A stretch of DNA of 31,266 nucleotides from Parcubacteria group bacterium GW2011_GWA2_36_10 (GCA_000991205.1 LBRC01000013.1:1-31266); one strand, 5' to 3'. Shown: positions 16,526 through 23,596, numbered from the stretch's first letter. Translations and numbers: made by a program. The notes: generated by a model not told the origin, from the letters alone.

Positions 16526-16594
16526 AGTTATATTTGGCACTTGTTACGGTTTGGAAACTCATAACCGTGAGAGGGCCTAAACCCTTCAAGTACC
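16487..16594 (-). ncRNA. uncharacterised small RNA with its own promoter and terminator
   Basis: A 108-nt transcript is predicted from a perfect promoter (16601-16629), starting at G16594, to a terminator at 16487-16507. An 8-bp closing stem pairs GGTACTTG (16594-16587) with CAAGTGCC (16543-16536). One pair is G-U on the minus strand but would be C-A on the plus strand, which fixes the strand. Inside are two hairpins, AGGG/CCCT and ACGGTT/AACCGT, making a three-way junction. A following A/U hairpin exposes CUUCCUCC in its loop (about 16513-16520), an anti-Shine-Dalgarno sequence. It is not a tRNA (59 nt junction, no D or T arm) and has no SRP RNA hallmark. Identity unknown. Confidence 0.75.
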
Positions 16595-16600
16595 ATTTGC

Positions 16601-16629
16601 ATTATACCAAAACATCAATAAACTGTCAA
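16601..16629 (-). promoter_or_regulatory. consensus promoter of the small RNA
   Basis: TTGACA (16629-16624), exactly 17 nt, TATAAT (16606-16601). It places the start at the first G of the closing stem of the small RNA. Both boxes are perfect, implying strong constitutive transcription. Confidence 0.85.
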
Positions 16630-16633
16630 TTAC

Positions 16634-16663
16634 AAAAAATCCCCATAATTATGGGGATTTTTT
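16634..16663. terminator. bidirectional terminator between rpsI and the nuclease-like gene
   Basis: A 30-nt perfect palindrome with AAAAAATCCCCATAA arms: a GC-anchored stem with six A/T on each side. It gives a T run on both strands. On the minus strand it ends the ribosomal operon after rpsI; on the plus strand it would end the nuclease-like mRNA after crossing the small RNA gene. Confidence 0.85.
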
Positions 16664-16686
16664 AATAAATAAATTTTAACGTTTTG

Positions 16687-16714
16687 ACCATCTTTCGGCT
16701 ACGCTCAAGATGTC
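16687..16714. repeat. CATCTT/AAGATG hairpin downstream of rpsI
   Basis: CATCTT (16689-16694) pairs with AAGATG (16707-16712) around a 12-nt loop with GGCTACGCTC. A similar ATCTT/AAGAT hairpin occurs at 10355-10369, suggesting a second small repeat type. Confidence 0.5.
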
Positions 16715-16720
16715 GCAAGC

Positions 16721-17134
16721 TTAACGCTTACTCCACTGTGGAGCTTTACGAGCTTTCTTCAAACCTGGCTTCTTTCTTTCTTTTTTACGAGAATCACGAG
16801 TCAATAACTTTTCTTTTTTCAAATTTGGACGCAAAGTTTCATCAGTTTTAAGCAAGGCTCTAGAAATACCGTGCCCGACACTATCAGCTTGGCCACGTTG
16901 TCCACCACCAGCTACTCTGACAGAAATAGTGATATTTTCACGACCAGCTACTTTTAATGGAGCTAAGATAGTTTCCTGCCATTGAAAATACGGAAAATAT
17001 TCTTTAAAGTCCTTACCATTCACAGTAATATTTAAACCCTTGCTTTTGTCATTGATAATTCTGACACGAGCCACAGCGGTTTTTCTTCTACCAACGGCAT
17101 GAGTATAATCTTGATTTTGTCCTGTTTTTGTCAT
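16721..17134 (-). CDS. rpsI: 30S ribosomal protein S9
   Basis: A 137-residue S9. The core begins AVGRRKTAVARVRI; GGGQRGQADSVGHGISRAL and LLTRDSRKKERKKPGLKKARK match the family. The C-terminus ends QWSKR; the universally conserved Ser-Lys-Arg end reaches the P-site tRNA. It lies 4 nt after rplM, the standard rplM-rpsI pair. It is followed by hairpins and the bidirectional terminator, so it is the last gene of the operon. Confidence 0.97.
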   Translation of the reverse strand: MTKTGQNQDYTHAVGRRKTAVARVRIINDKSKGLNITVNGKDFKEYFPYFQWQETILAPLKVAGRENITISVRVAGGGQRGQADSVGHGISRALLKTDETLRPNLKKEKLLTRDSRKKERKKPGLKKARKAPQWSKR

Positions 17135-17138
17135 GGCT

Positions 17139-17486
17139 TTACTTGATAATTAATCTTTTTAATCTTGCTACCTGTAGTCTGTTTTTTGGCAACATATTTT
17201 TAACAGTGCGACGTAAAACATCAGCTGGGTTCTTAGCAAAAAGCTCACTTAATTTATTTGTTCTGATACCACCTGGATAGCCAGTATTACGATGATAAAC
17301 CTTATCTTCCATCTTTTTACCACTAAACTTCATTTCAGCCACATTAATAACTTCGACACTGTCACCATTGTCTTTACCTAAATCATAAGTGGCTTTATTT
17401 TTGCCTTGCAAAACAAAAGCAATCTCGGAAGCTAAGCGTCCGGCTATTTTACCACTGGCATCAATTTTATGCACTGCTCTTTCCAT
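17139..17486 (-). CDS. rplM: 50S ribosomal protein L13 (short form)
   Basis: A 115-residue L13, shorter than the usual 140 or so. Recognisable parts are HKIDASGKIAGRLASEIA, DKVYHRNTGYPGGIR and the LRRTVKNMLPKNRL region. Compared with the E. coli protein from memory it lacks about nine N-terminal residues and the C-terminal tail after the KLKVY region. No ribosome binding site is seen. Between it and rplQ lie 111 nt with two palindromes, so processing or an internal promoter there is possible. Confidence 0.95.
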   Translation of the reverse strand: MERAVHKIDASGKIAGRLASEIAFVLQGKNKATYDLGKDNGDSVEVINVAEMKFSGKKMEDKVYHRNTGYPGGIRTNKLSELFAKNPADVLRRTVKNMLPKNRLQVARLKRLIIK

Positions 17487-17501
17487 AAAGTTATTTTTTG
17501 C

Positions 17502-17522
17502 TACCCCGCCGAAGGCGGGATA
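17502..17522. repeat. dispersed palindrome, CCCGCC-GAA-GGCGGG
   Basis: A 6-bp core stem (505-510 with 514-519 of the 17 kb block) with a GAA loop, 15 nt upstream of rplM. Confidence 0.75.
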
Positions 17523-17552
17523 AGCATGTTCAATTTCTTATATTTTGATTTA

Positions 17553-17579
17553 TATTCTTCCGCCGAAGGCGGAAGAATA
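17553..17579. repeat. dispersed palindrome, 12-bp perfect stem with GAA loop
   Basis: TATTCTTCCGCC-GAA-GGCGGAAGAATA, downstream of rplQ. It is followed on neither strand by a T run. With the element 31 nt further on it forms a pair inside the ribosomal operon. Confidence 0.85.
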
Positions 17580-17597
17580 ATTATCTTTGAAAATTAT

Positions 17598-17948
17598 TTA
17601 AACTAATTCAATTTGTACCATCTTAGCTCCATCACCCTGTCTTGGACCAACCTTGATAATACGAGTATAACCGCCAGCTCTTTCTTTATAACGAGGACCT
17701 AAAACATCAAGCAATTTCTGCACCGCTTTTTTATCTGGCACAATTTGAGATAACTGTTGTTTATTGTGAACAGATTTGATCTTACTACGGGTAATCAACT
17801 TTTCCACCAAAGGCTTCATAGTTTTAGCCTTGGCTTCGGTCGTTACTATCTTTTCATAAAGCACCAAAGAAGTAGCCAAATTTTCTAACATGGCTTTACG
17901 TGGTGCCTTTTCTCTATCTAATTTTTTGGTGGTATTTTTGTGTCTCAT
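17598..17948 (-). CDS. rplQ: 50S ribosomal protein L17
   Basis: A 116-residue protein of normal length. It starts MRHKNTTKKLDREKAPRKAML, the L17 N-terminal signature, with LVLYEKIVTTEAKAKTMKPLVEKLIT and GGYTRIIKVGPRQGDGAKM following. It lines the exit-tunnel region of the large subunit. It has an AAGGA ribosome binding site about 7 nt before the ATG and lies 15 nt after rpoA in the conserved alpha-operon order. Confidence 0.97.
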   Translation of the reverse strand: MRHKNTTKKLDREKAPRKAMLENLATSLVLYEKIVTTEAKAKTMKPLVEKLITRSKIKSVHNKQQLSQIVPDKKAVQKLLDVLGPRYKERAGGYTRIIKVGPRQGDGAKMVQIELV

Positions 17949-17963
17949 GATTATTTCCTTATA

Positions 17964-18584
17964 TTATTCAATTTCTTCTTCAGCGGCTATTTCTTTTTTA
18001 GTTTTTTTCTTAGCCTTGGCAGGGGTTTCTGTAGCTACGTTCCATAAAGAAAAATGTTCAGCTAAAATTTGAGCTGCCTGGGCAATAGCTTCATCTACTG
18101 TGACTGTGCCATCGGTCGTGATATCTAAAGTCAATTGTTCATAGTTAGTCATCTTACCGACACGAACATGTTTTATTTCATAACCGACATTTAAGACTGG
18201 GGAAAAACTAGCGTCTTTGTTTAAAACTTCCACATCAGAATTTTTTTCAATCTCGGCTCCGGTCAAAACTTTTTCACCTTTACCGTGTAATTTAATTTTT
18301 ACTGGCTCGTCAGAAAAAACTTTAACTCTTAATTTTTTAAGATTCAAAGCTATTTCTACCACATCTTCTTTGACGCCAGTGACTGCGCCAAACTCGTGTT
18401 GGACACCGTCAATCTTGAAAGATGTGACAGCGGCGCCTGACAAAGCAGACAACAAAACACGTCTTAAAGCATTACCAATCGTGACACCAAAGCCTGGATA
18501 AAAAGGCTCGATGACTACTTGATAGCGATGATCTTTTTGATCAACGATACTAATTTTTTCTGGTAAAGAAATTTGATTTGCCAT
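17964..18584 (-). CDS. rpoA: RNA polymerase alpha subunit, minimal form without C-terminal domain
   Basis: Only 206 residues against about 310-330 normally. The assembly domain is clear: PFYPGFGVTIGNALRRVLLS (28-47), IDGVQHEFGAVTGVKEDV (58-75) and VGKMTNYEQLTLDITTDGT (142-160), and AQAAQILAEHF (168-178). The helix-hairpin-helix C-terminal domain is absent: after residue 181 there is only a charged Lys/Glu tail. Also missing is a stretch of roughly 35-45 residues between DVEVLN (117-122) and KDASFSPV (123-130), which normally includes the RGRGY motif. The single uninterrupted frame argues against frameshift error. It sits in the standard rpsD-rpoA-rplQ order. Without the C-terminal domain, UP-element and activator contacts should not exist. 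Confidence 0.95.
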   Translation of the reverse strand: MANQISLPEKISIVDQKDHRYQVVIEPFYPGFGVTIGNALRRVLLSALSGAAVTSFKIDGVQHEFGAVTGVKEDVVEIALNLKKLRVKVFSDEPVKIKLHGKGEKVLTGAEIEKNSDVEVLNKDASFSPVLNVGYEIKHVRVGKMTNYEQLTLDITTDGTVTVDEAIAQAAQILAEHFSLWNVATETPAKAKKKTKKEIAAEEEIE

Positions 18585-18599
18585 AAATTTTTTGTTTGC

Positions 18600-18614
18600 T
18601 CCGCCTTTGGCGGA
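18600..18614. repeat. dispersed palindrome, TCCGCC-TTT-GGCGGA
   Basis: A 6-bp stem with a 3-nt loop in the 39-nt gap between rpsD and rpoA. It may affect the rpsD/rpoA expression ratio by 3'-end protection. Confidence 0.7.
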
Positions 18615-18623
18615 TTATTATTT

Positions 18624-19238
18624 TTATCGTGAATAAAATTCAACGATTAAGTTTGTTTGAATATTTTTTGGTAAATCTTCAGTATTTGGTAAGCTGTTTA
18701 CTGTGATGGTCATATTCTTTTTATCTAAAGCTAACCAGCCAGCAGTCTCTACTTTGTCTAACTTAAGTAATAAATTTAGCCAGTATTGTTTAACTAATTT
18801 ATTTTCTTTGACTTTGATCACTTGACCAGTTTTGACAGTATAAGAAGGGATATCAGTTTTGACACCATCGACTAGAAAATGACCATGATTGACAAGCTGT
18901 CTTGCTAAACGATGAGTGTTGGCTAAACCAGCACGAAAAATAATATTATCTAAACGAGTTTCTAGAATAGTTAACAAATTGGTATTGACATCGCCTTGCA
19001 TTTTTTGCGCACGTTCAAAGGTCAAACTAAATTGTTTTTCCAAAATACCATAAATAGCCTTAGCTTTTTGCTTGGCTAACAATTGACGACCATATTCAGA
19101 AGTTTTGGCAAAAGCCTTTTTTGGCCCATGCACACCGACTGGATAACTGCGCTTATCTAAAGGTGATTTGACAGTATCAGCCACGTTTTCTCCGAAACGA
19201 CGACTAGCTCTGTGTTTTGGTTTAAGATTTCTACCCAT
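18624..19238 (-). CDS. rpsD: 30S ribosomal protein S4
   Basis: A 204-residue primary 16S rRNA-binding protein. The N-terminal part (MGRNLKPKHRASRRFGENV) lacks the Cys-zinc motif of some S4 proteins. Then come VHGPKKAFAKTSEYGRQLLAKQKAK and the S4 RNA-binding domain (LETRLDNIIFRAGLANTHRLARQLVNHGHFLVDG). In E. coli S4 represses this operon; a similar role is only a guess here. It lies 22 nt after rpsK. Confidence 0.97.
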   Translation of the reverse strand: MGRNLKPKHRASRRFGENVADTVKSPLDKRSYPVGVHGPKKAFAKTSEYGRQLLAKQKAKAIYGILEKQFSLTFERAQKMQGDVNTNLLTILETRLDNIIFRAGLANTHRLARQLVNHGHFLVDGVKTDIPSYTVKTGQVIKVKENKLVKQYWLNLLLKLDKVETAGWLALDKKNMTITVNSLPNTEDLPKNIQTNLIVEFYSR

Positions 19239-19260
19239 ATACTTACTTAAAGTTTATTGT

Positions 19261-19644
19261 TTAGACACGACGTACCTTTTTTGGTCTACAGCCATTATGT
19301 GGAATTGGTGTAATATCTTTAATTGAAGTGACTGATAAGCCATTAGCGTGAAGTGCTCTAACTGAAGCTTCTCGGCCAGCGCCAACACCCTTGATAAAGA
19401 CGTCGACTTCTTGCAAGCCATATTCTTTAGCTTTTTCTACCGCGTTTTTGACGATAATACCAGCGGCATATGGAGTGGCTTTTTTTGGTCCTTTAAAACC
19501 ATTTAAACCAGCTGAAGACCAGGCTAAAACAGCGCCGGTCTGATCAGTCAAGGTGACGATAGTATTATTATAAGTCACTTGAATGTGAGCTTGGCCACGA
19601 CTTACCTTTTTTTTAATCTTTTTCTTCTTTACAATTTTTTGCAT
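19261..19644 (-). CDS. rpsK: 30S ribosomal protein S11
   Basis: A 127-residue protein with a basic N-terminal tail ([15 protein letters not shown]). The S11 core follows: [42 protein letters not shown], and the C-terminal [18 protein letters not shown] signature. It forms part of the platform of the small subunit near the E site. Length and motifs are normal, and it is 12 nt after rpsM. Confidence 0.97.
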   Translation of the reverse strand: MQKIVKKKKIKKKVSRGQAHIQVTYNNTIVTLTDQTGAVLAWSSAGLNGFKGPKKATPYAAGIIVKNAVEKAKEYGLQEVDVFIKGVGAGREASVRALHANGLSVTSIKDITPIPHNGCRPKKVRRV

Positions 19645-19656
19645 AATATTCTTTTT

Positions 19657-20046
19657 TTAAGTCTTTTGTCCAGCTGCTACACGACCACTACCCATAGTGA
19701 CGCGCTTATTACCACGGACAGTACGAGAATTAGTCTTGGTTCTTTGACCTCTGGCTGGTAAATTCTTAGCGTGACGAGTGCCACGATAAGCTTTGATTTC
19801 TTTTAAACGTTTGATGTTGGCTAATTTGTCTCTTTTTAACTCACCTTCGACTTTATAGCTTTTTTCAATCATTTGTCGTAAAGCATTGACTTGTTCTTCG
19901 GCCAAATCTTTGACGCGGATATTTTTATCAATCTTTAAAGTTTTTAAAATTTTGTTAGCGGTCGTTAAACCTATACCATAAATATAAGTCAAAGAGATTT
20001 CTACTCTCTTTTCTCTAGGAATATTGACGCCGGAAATTCTTGCCAT
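19657..20046 (-). CDS. rpsM: 30S ribosomal protein S13
   Basis: Starting at [15 protein letters not shown] (ATG at 20046) gives the family-standard N-terminus; the in-frame ATG at 20055 would only add MAS. The protein is 129 residues long. [14 protein letters not shown] is the helix-hairpin-helix, and the C-terminal [24 protein letters not shown] tail reaches tRNA in the P site. It lies 31 nt after rpmJ, and no Shine-Dalgarno sequence is evident. Confidence 0.96.
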   Translation of the reverse strand: MARISGVNIPREKRVEISLTYIYGIGLTTANKILKTLKIDKNIRVKDLAEEQVNALRQMIEKSYKVEGELKRDKLANIKRLKEIKAYRGTRHAKNLPARGQRTKTNSRTVRGNKRVTMGSGRVAAGQKT

Positions 20047-20077
20047 GCTTGCCATAATTTTTTTAAATACAAATAAA

Positions 20078-20191
20078 TTAACCTTGTCTTTGTTTATGTT
20101 TAGGATTTTTACAAATACAAATCACTCGATTTTCACGACGAATGATTTTACAGTCTTTACACATTGTTTTGACAGAAGCTCTTACTTTCAT
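20078..20191 (-). CDS. rpmJ: 50S ribosomal protein L36
   Basis: Only 37 residues long. It begins [19 protein letters not shown] and ends [11 protein letters not shown]. The zinc ligands of the C+ form are all present: C11, C14, C27 and H32. Position between infA and rpsM is the usual one. Start at 20191, stop at 20078-20080. Confidence 0.97.
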   Translation of the reverse strand: MKVRASVKTMCKDCKIIRRENRVICICKNPKHKQRQG

Positions 20192-20206
20192 CTGTTTTAT
20201 TGATTA

Positions 20207-20443
20207 TTATTTTCTAAAAATTATACGTCCCTTACTCATATCATAGGGACTTATTTCTATCACTACCCGATCGCCTGGCAAAATACGAATTTTGTACATC
20301 CTCATTTTACCGGCTAAATGAGCAAAAATTTCTTGCTGGTTATCCAGCTGGACCTTAAAAGTGGCATTAGGTAATAACTCAATCACCTCTCCCTCAAGTT
20401 CCAAGAAACCTTTTTTGTTAACTTTAGCTTGTACTTCGCTCAT
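20207..20443 (-). CDS. infA: translation initiation factor IF-1
   Basis: A 78-residue OB-fold protein binding the A site of the 30S subunit. [40 protein letters not shown] and [13 protein letters not shown] are the diagnostic blocks. The ATG at 20443 is chosen; an in-frame TTG at 20461 would add six residues. It is the first gene of the ribosomal operon, about 93 nt after the predicted start of a consensus promoter. The secY-adk-map genes that often precede it are not here. Confidence 0.96.
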   Translation of the reverse strand: MSEVQAKVNKKGFLELEGEVIELLPNATFKVQLDNQQEIFAHLAGKMRMYKIRILPGDRVVIEISPYDMSKGRIIFRK

Positions 20444-20542
20444 TAATAACTTGCTACTCAAAAACTATAAATTATGCACTTTCTTCTGAAAACGCATAGC
20501 TAGTCTTGAATTTGTTTATTTATTTATAATTTACGCCCCTTA

Positions 20543-20570
20543 ATTATACGAATTTTTTTCGATTTGTCAA
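20543..20570 (-). promoter_or_regulatory. consensus promoter of the infA-rpsI operon
   Basis: TTGACA (20570-20565), 16 nt, TATAAT (20548-20543), with the start near 20536. The long leader (about 93 nt) contains TAAATTAT near its start and a complementary ATAATTTA near infA, plus TATGC/GCATA arms. It could therefore fold and regulate the operon. It is the only predicted promoter here with a long leader. Confidence 0.85.
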
Positions 20571-20582
20571 CCCCTTAAGCTC

Positions 20583-20616
20583 AAAAACCTAAATATCCCT
20601 TAAAATAAGGGTTTTT
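20583..20616 (-). terminator. probable terminator after murB
   Basis: Nested hairpins: outer AAAAACC/GGTTTTT (20583-20589 with 20610-20616) and inner CCCTTA/TAAGGG. On either strand the outer stem yields a T run. It overlaps the murB stop and lies just before the infA promoter, separating the two units. Confidence 0.55.
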
Positions 20617-21535
20617 AGCCTACGAATTGCACTTCTTCCTCTAACTGTAGCCCAAATTTATCCCTAATTTGCTGTTTTATTAAACTGGTCAATATCATCA
20701 CCTCTTCAGCTTTGGCGCCCCCGAGATTAATAATATAGTTGGCATGTTGGGTAGAAACTTGTGCTTGACCAATAGTCTTAGCTTTCAAACCAGCCTTTTC
20801 GATCAAATAGCCAGCTGGAATCTTTTTGTGTTCTAGAAACTTCTCTACTTCGATACTCTTGGCTTTTAAGCTCTCAATATCAGCCTCTTTGAAGCTAATA
20901 TTTTTGAAAATACAACCAGCTGATGGCTGATTAGGATGATTATTTTTACGATACATCAGTCTTTCTTGCACTAAAGCCTTACTAGCCGCCACATCACCTT
21001 TGGCCAATAATAACTCTGCTTCTACTATCAAATAGTTATTTACTTTAAAAATACTATGGCGATAAGCAAAATCTGCTTCGTTTTTCGCCATAGTTTTGAG
21101 CTCGTTATTTTTATCTAGATAGCGGATGGCTGTCACTACATCGCCCATCGCTAGACCATAAGTGCCAGCATTACCACGAATGGCACCACCGACTGTGCCG
21201 GGCACGCCAGCGGCAAACTCTAAACCAGTCAAAGCATTTTCTAAAGCTTGATTTAATAAATAAGCTAAACTTAAACCAGCGCCAACTATCACTTTATTCT
21301 CATCAAACTCTAATCTTTGCAAATCTAATTTTATCACCAAACCCTTGATACCGTTGTCACTAATCAACAAATTACTTCCACCACCAAAAACAAAAATGTC
21401 TTTAGCATTCTCTTTGGCCCAAGCAATCGCCTCTTGTAACTCTTCTAAAGTTTTGACTAAAGCAAAATATTCAGCTGGACCACCGATTTTAAAAGTAGTA
21501 TAAGGCGCTAAAATTATATTTTCTTGTATTTGCAT
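20615..21535 (-). CDS. murB: UDP-N-acetylenolpyruvoylglucosamine reductase
   Basis: A 306-residue FAD enzyme that reduces enolpyruvyl-UDP-GlcNAc to UDP-MurNAc. The FAD-binding blocks are TTFKIGGPAEYFALVKT, FVFGGGSNLLISDNGIKGLVI and AAGVPGTVGGAIRGNAGTYG. YRHSIFK and SAGCIFKN carry the substrate and catalytic Ser/Cys positions. The length and the lack of the extra Tyr loop fit the type II (Gram-positive-like) form. It ends the peptidoglycan cluster, followed by a terminator. Confidence 0.95.
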   Translation of the reverse strand: MQIQENIILAPYTTFKIGGPAEYFALVKTLEELQEAIAWAKENAKDIFVFGGGSNLLISDNGIKGLVIKLDLQRLEFDENKVIVGAGLSLAYLLNQALENALTGLEFAAGVPGTVGGAIRGNAGTYGLAMGDVVTAIRYLDKNNELKTMAKNEADFAYRHSIFKVNNYLIVEAELLLAKGDVAASKALVQERLMYRKNNHPNQPSAGCIFKNISFKEADIESLKAKSIEVEKFLEHKKIPAGYLIEKAGLKAKTIGQAQVSTQHANYIINLGGAKAEEVMILTSLIKQQIRDKFGLQLEEEVQFVG

Positions 21536-21544
21536 ATAATATTT

Positions 21545-22192
21545 TTATTGATTTTTTATAATCCAACTAATATCTTCTTTTGCTATTTTTATATTCCTCA
21601 TGCCCTGACCAACTGGATAATAAACAGGAAAAACTTTATATGAAATTCCATTAATATCAAATAATTCGTATTTTTTTCTATACCCAGAAACTGTAATCTT
21701 TTTATTTAATAAAATAGAACTTACTTGGTTACCAAAAGTAATAATTATTTTTGGTTTAATGCTATCAATTTCTTCTTTTAACAAATCTATGTATTTTCTA
21801 AAAACATCATCCGGCAAAGCCCTAGCATCTACCTGTGTGGCTTTAGATAAATTAGTTATATAAATTGAATTATCACAAACTTTTTTATAAACATCCTCGG
21901 CAAATTTATAATCCCAATCATTTGGTTTTTTAGCATTAATTTCGTATATAATATCTTGAGAGAATAAACCAAGCTGACAAAACATGTTCCATATATTCTT
22001 TGTTCCAATCCATGGTGCTTTAATTCCTGACCATTTTTTGTCTGCTGAAACATTTCTGGCAGTTGGATTCATAAAAACTAAACAAACTTTCGGATTATTT
22101 ATATTTCCACCCCCATAAATGGCGTCTAAATTTTTATCTCCGTAAATTTTTTGTAAACTATCAAATTTTTTAAATAATCTTGTAATTTGCAT
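21545..22192 (-). CDS. uracil-DNA glycosylase superfamily protein
   Basis: A 215-residue protein. VCLVFMNPTARNVS (about residues 37-50) matches the first active-site motif of the UDG superfamily (MUG/family-4-like G-x-NPs type). KIIITFGNQVSSILLN is the typical central strand-helix, and VFPVYYPVGQGMRN near residue 195 takes the place of the HPSP-like DNA-intercalation motif. It would remove uracil or other damaged bases, but some members act otherwise. It is coupled to murC by a TAATG stop-start overlap, an unusual place for a repair-type gene within a mur cluster. Confidence 0.75.
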   Translation of the reverse strand: MQITRLFKKFDSLQKIYGDKNLDAIYGGGNINNPKVCLVFMNPTARNVSADKKWSGIKAPWIGTKNIWNMFCQLGLFSQDIIYEINAKKPNDWDYKFAEDVYKKVCDNSIYITNLSKATQVDARALPDDVFRKYIDLLKEEIDSIKPKIIITFGNQVSSILLNKKITVSGYRKKYELFDINGISYKVFPVYYPVGQGMRNIKIAKEDISWIIKNQ

Positions 22193-23556
22193 TAATTTAC
22201 CAATTCTCTCGCTAAATTATCGATATCGCCAGCGCCGATAAAAAGTAAAACCGCATCCATAGGATTTAAATCACGTAAAACATTTTTTACTTCATCCAAA
22301 TTAGCGGCATAATATTTTTGGGGATGATTCATTTTATTTAATAAATCCTGACTATTCACTTGCTCATACTCTTTATCTTCGCGACCTTGGACACGATAAA
22401 TTTCAGAAATAATCACTTGGTCAGCCAAAATAAAACTCTTGGCAAATTCATCGAGTAAAGTCAAAGTACGATTATGATGATGTGGCTGAAAAATAGCAAT
22501 GATTTTTTTATGAGGATAAAAATCATGAGCGGCTTTTAATAAACCCTGCACGGCATCAGGATGATGAGCATAATCAGAAATTACGATATTACTTTTATAT
22601 AAACCAACTTTTTCAAAACGACGCCAAGTACTAGCAAAATCATGTAAAGCATTCCAAATCTGGTGTTGATTTACACCTAAAATATCAGCGGCTACTAACG
22701 CTGCCATGGCATTATAGACATTATAAAGCCCTGGAATATTTAAAATAAAATTATTTTTTTGTTCTTGGTGTATGACATCAAAAATTTGCTGACCATCTTT
22801 AATCACTAAATCTTGAAAAGCATAATCAGCTCGCTTGTCTTGACCAAAAGTCAGAGTTTTACCAGAAAATTTAATTATTTGACTATTATGATCATCTTTA
22901 TTTTGAATAAAGACACCATCGGCTGGTAATTTATCAATAAATTGCTGAAAATGATTTTGGATATCCGTTAAATCTTTATAAAAATCTAAATGATCTTCAG
23001 CTACATTGGTCAAAATAATTGTCTGCGGAGAAAGCTCTAGCATATGAGCCTGCCACTCACAAGCCTCAACTACCAAAATGTCTGATTTACCAAAACGAAA
23101 GTTTGATTTCCAGTTTGGCACCAAAGAACCGACGATCACTGTCGGATCTAGACCAGCTTTTTCTAAAATTAAACCCAAAAGTGCCGTAGTAGTAGTTTTG
23201 CCATTGGTTCCGGTGACGGCAATGGTTTTATAATGCTTGCTTAAAAATCCTAAAAATTGAAAATAACTTAAAGTTGGAATATTTAAATTTTTAGCAGCTA
23301 CTAATTCAGGATGATCCTCTGGTAAAGCAGAAGTATAAACAAACAGAGAAAAACTATTATTTAAATTATCAGCTTTTTGTTTATAATGAATAAAAACGCC
23401 TTTGTCTTCTAGACGTTTTGTCACTTCTGATTTAGTCGTATCTGAACCTTCGACAATTTTTCCTTGACTCAAAAAATAATAAGCAATCGCAGACAGCCCA
23501 ATACCACCAATGCCGGCTAGATAAACTTTTTCAATTTTAGCTAAATCAATTTCCAT
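22192..23556 (-). CDS. murC: UDP-N-acetylmuramate--L-alanine ligase
   Basis: A 454-residue, full-length Mur ligase. The N-terminal Rossmann domain starts VYLAGIGGIGLSAIAYYFL. The ATP-binding loop is GTNGKTT (116-122), with NVAEDHLDFY and the substrate-side SDYAHHPDAV (the usual MurC motif) following, then IFQPHHHNRT. It adds L-Ala to UDP-MurNAc in the cytoplasm. Upstream it is separated from murG by an unusual array of 8-nt units; downstream it overlaps the UDG-like gene by 1 nt. Confidence 0.96.
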   Translation of the reverse strand: MEIDLAKIEKVYLAGIGGIGLSAIAYYFLSQGKIVEGSDTTKSEVTKRLEDKGVFIHYKQKADNLNNSFSLFVYTSALPEDHPELVAAKNLNIPTLSYFQFLGFLSKHYKTIAVTGTNGKTTTTALLGLILEKAGLDPTVIVGSLVPNWKSNFRFGKSDILVVEACEWQAHMLELSPQTIILTNVAEDHLDFYKDLTDIQNHFQQFIDKLPADGVFIQNKDDHNSQIIKFSGKTLTFGQDKRADYAFQDLVIKDGQQIFDVIHQEQKNNFILNIPGLYNVYNAMAALVAADILGVNQHQIWNALHDFASTWRRFEKVGLYKSNIVISDYAHHPDAVQGLLKAAHDFYPHKKIIAIFQPHHHNRTLTLLDEFAKSFILADQVIISEIYRVQGREDKEYEQVNSQDLLNKMNHPQKYYAANLDEVKNVLRDLNPMDAVLLFIGAGDIDNLARELVN

Positions 23557-23596
23557 AAAAACTTGCCAACTTGTAAACTTTATAACTTGCTAACTT
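23557..23596 (-). repeat. five-unit 8-nt-period array, AAGTTNNN
   Basis: On the minus strand five consecutive octamers each begin AAGTT: AAGTTAGC, AAGTTATA, AAGTTTAC, AAGTTGGC, AAGTTTTT. The first unit contains the murG stop (TAG), and the last abuts the murC ATG. There is no Shine-Dalgarno sequence in the gap. Confidence 0.8.

Noticed and set aside
16536..16594. tRNA-like fold with a 7-8 bp acceptor-type stem
   Set aside because: The closing stem looks like an acceptor stem, but only two arms fit inside, the total is 59 nt, and there is no T-loop or D-arm consensus and no anticodon arm of 5 bp with a 7-nt loop. It is treated as part of the small RNA.
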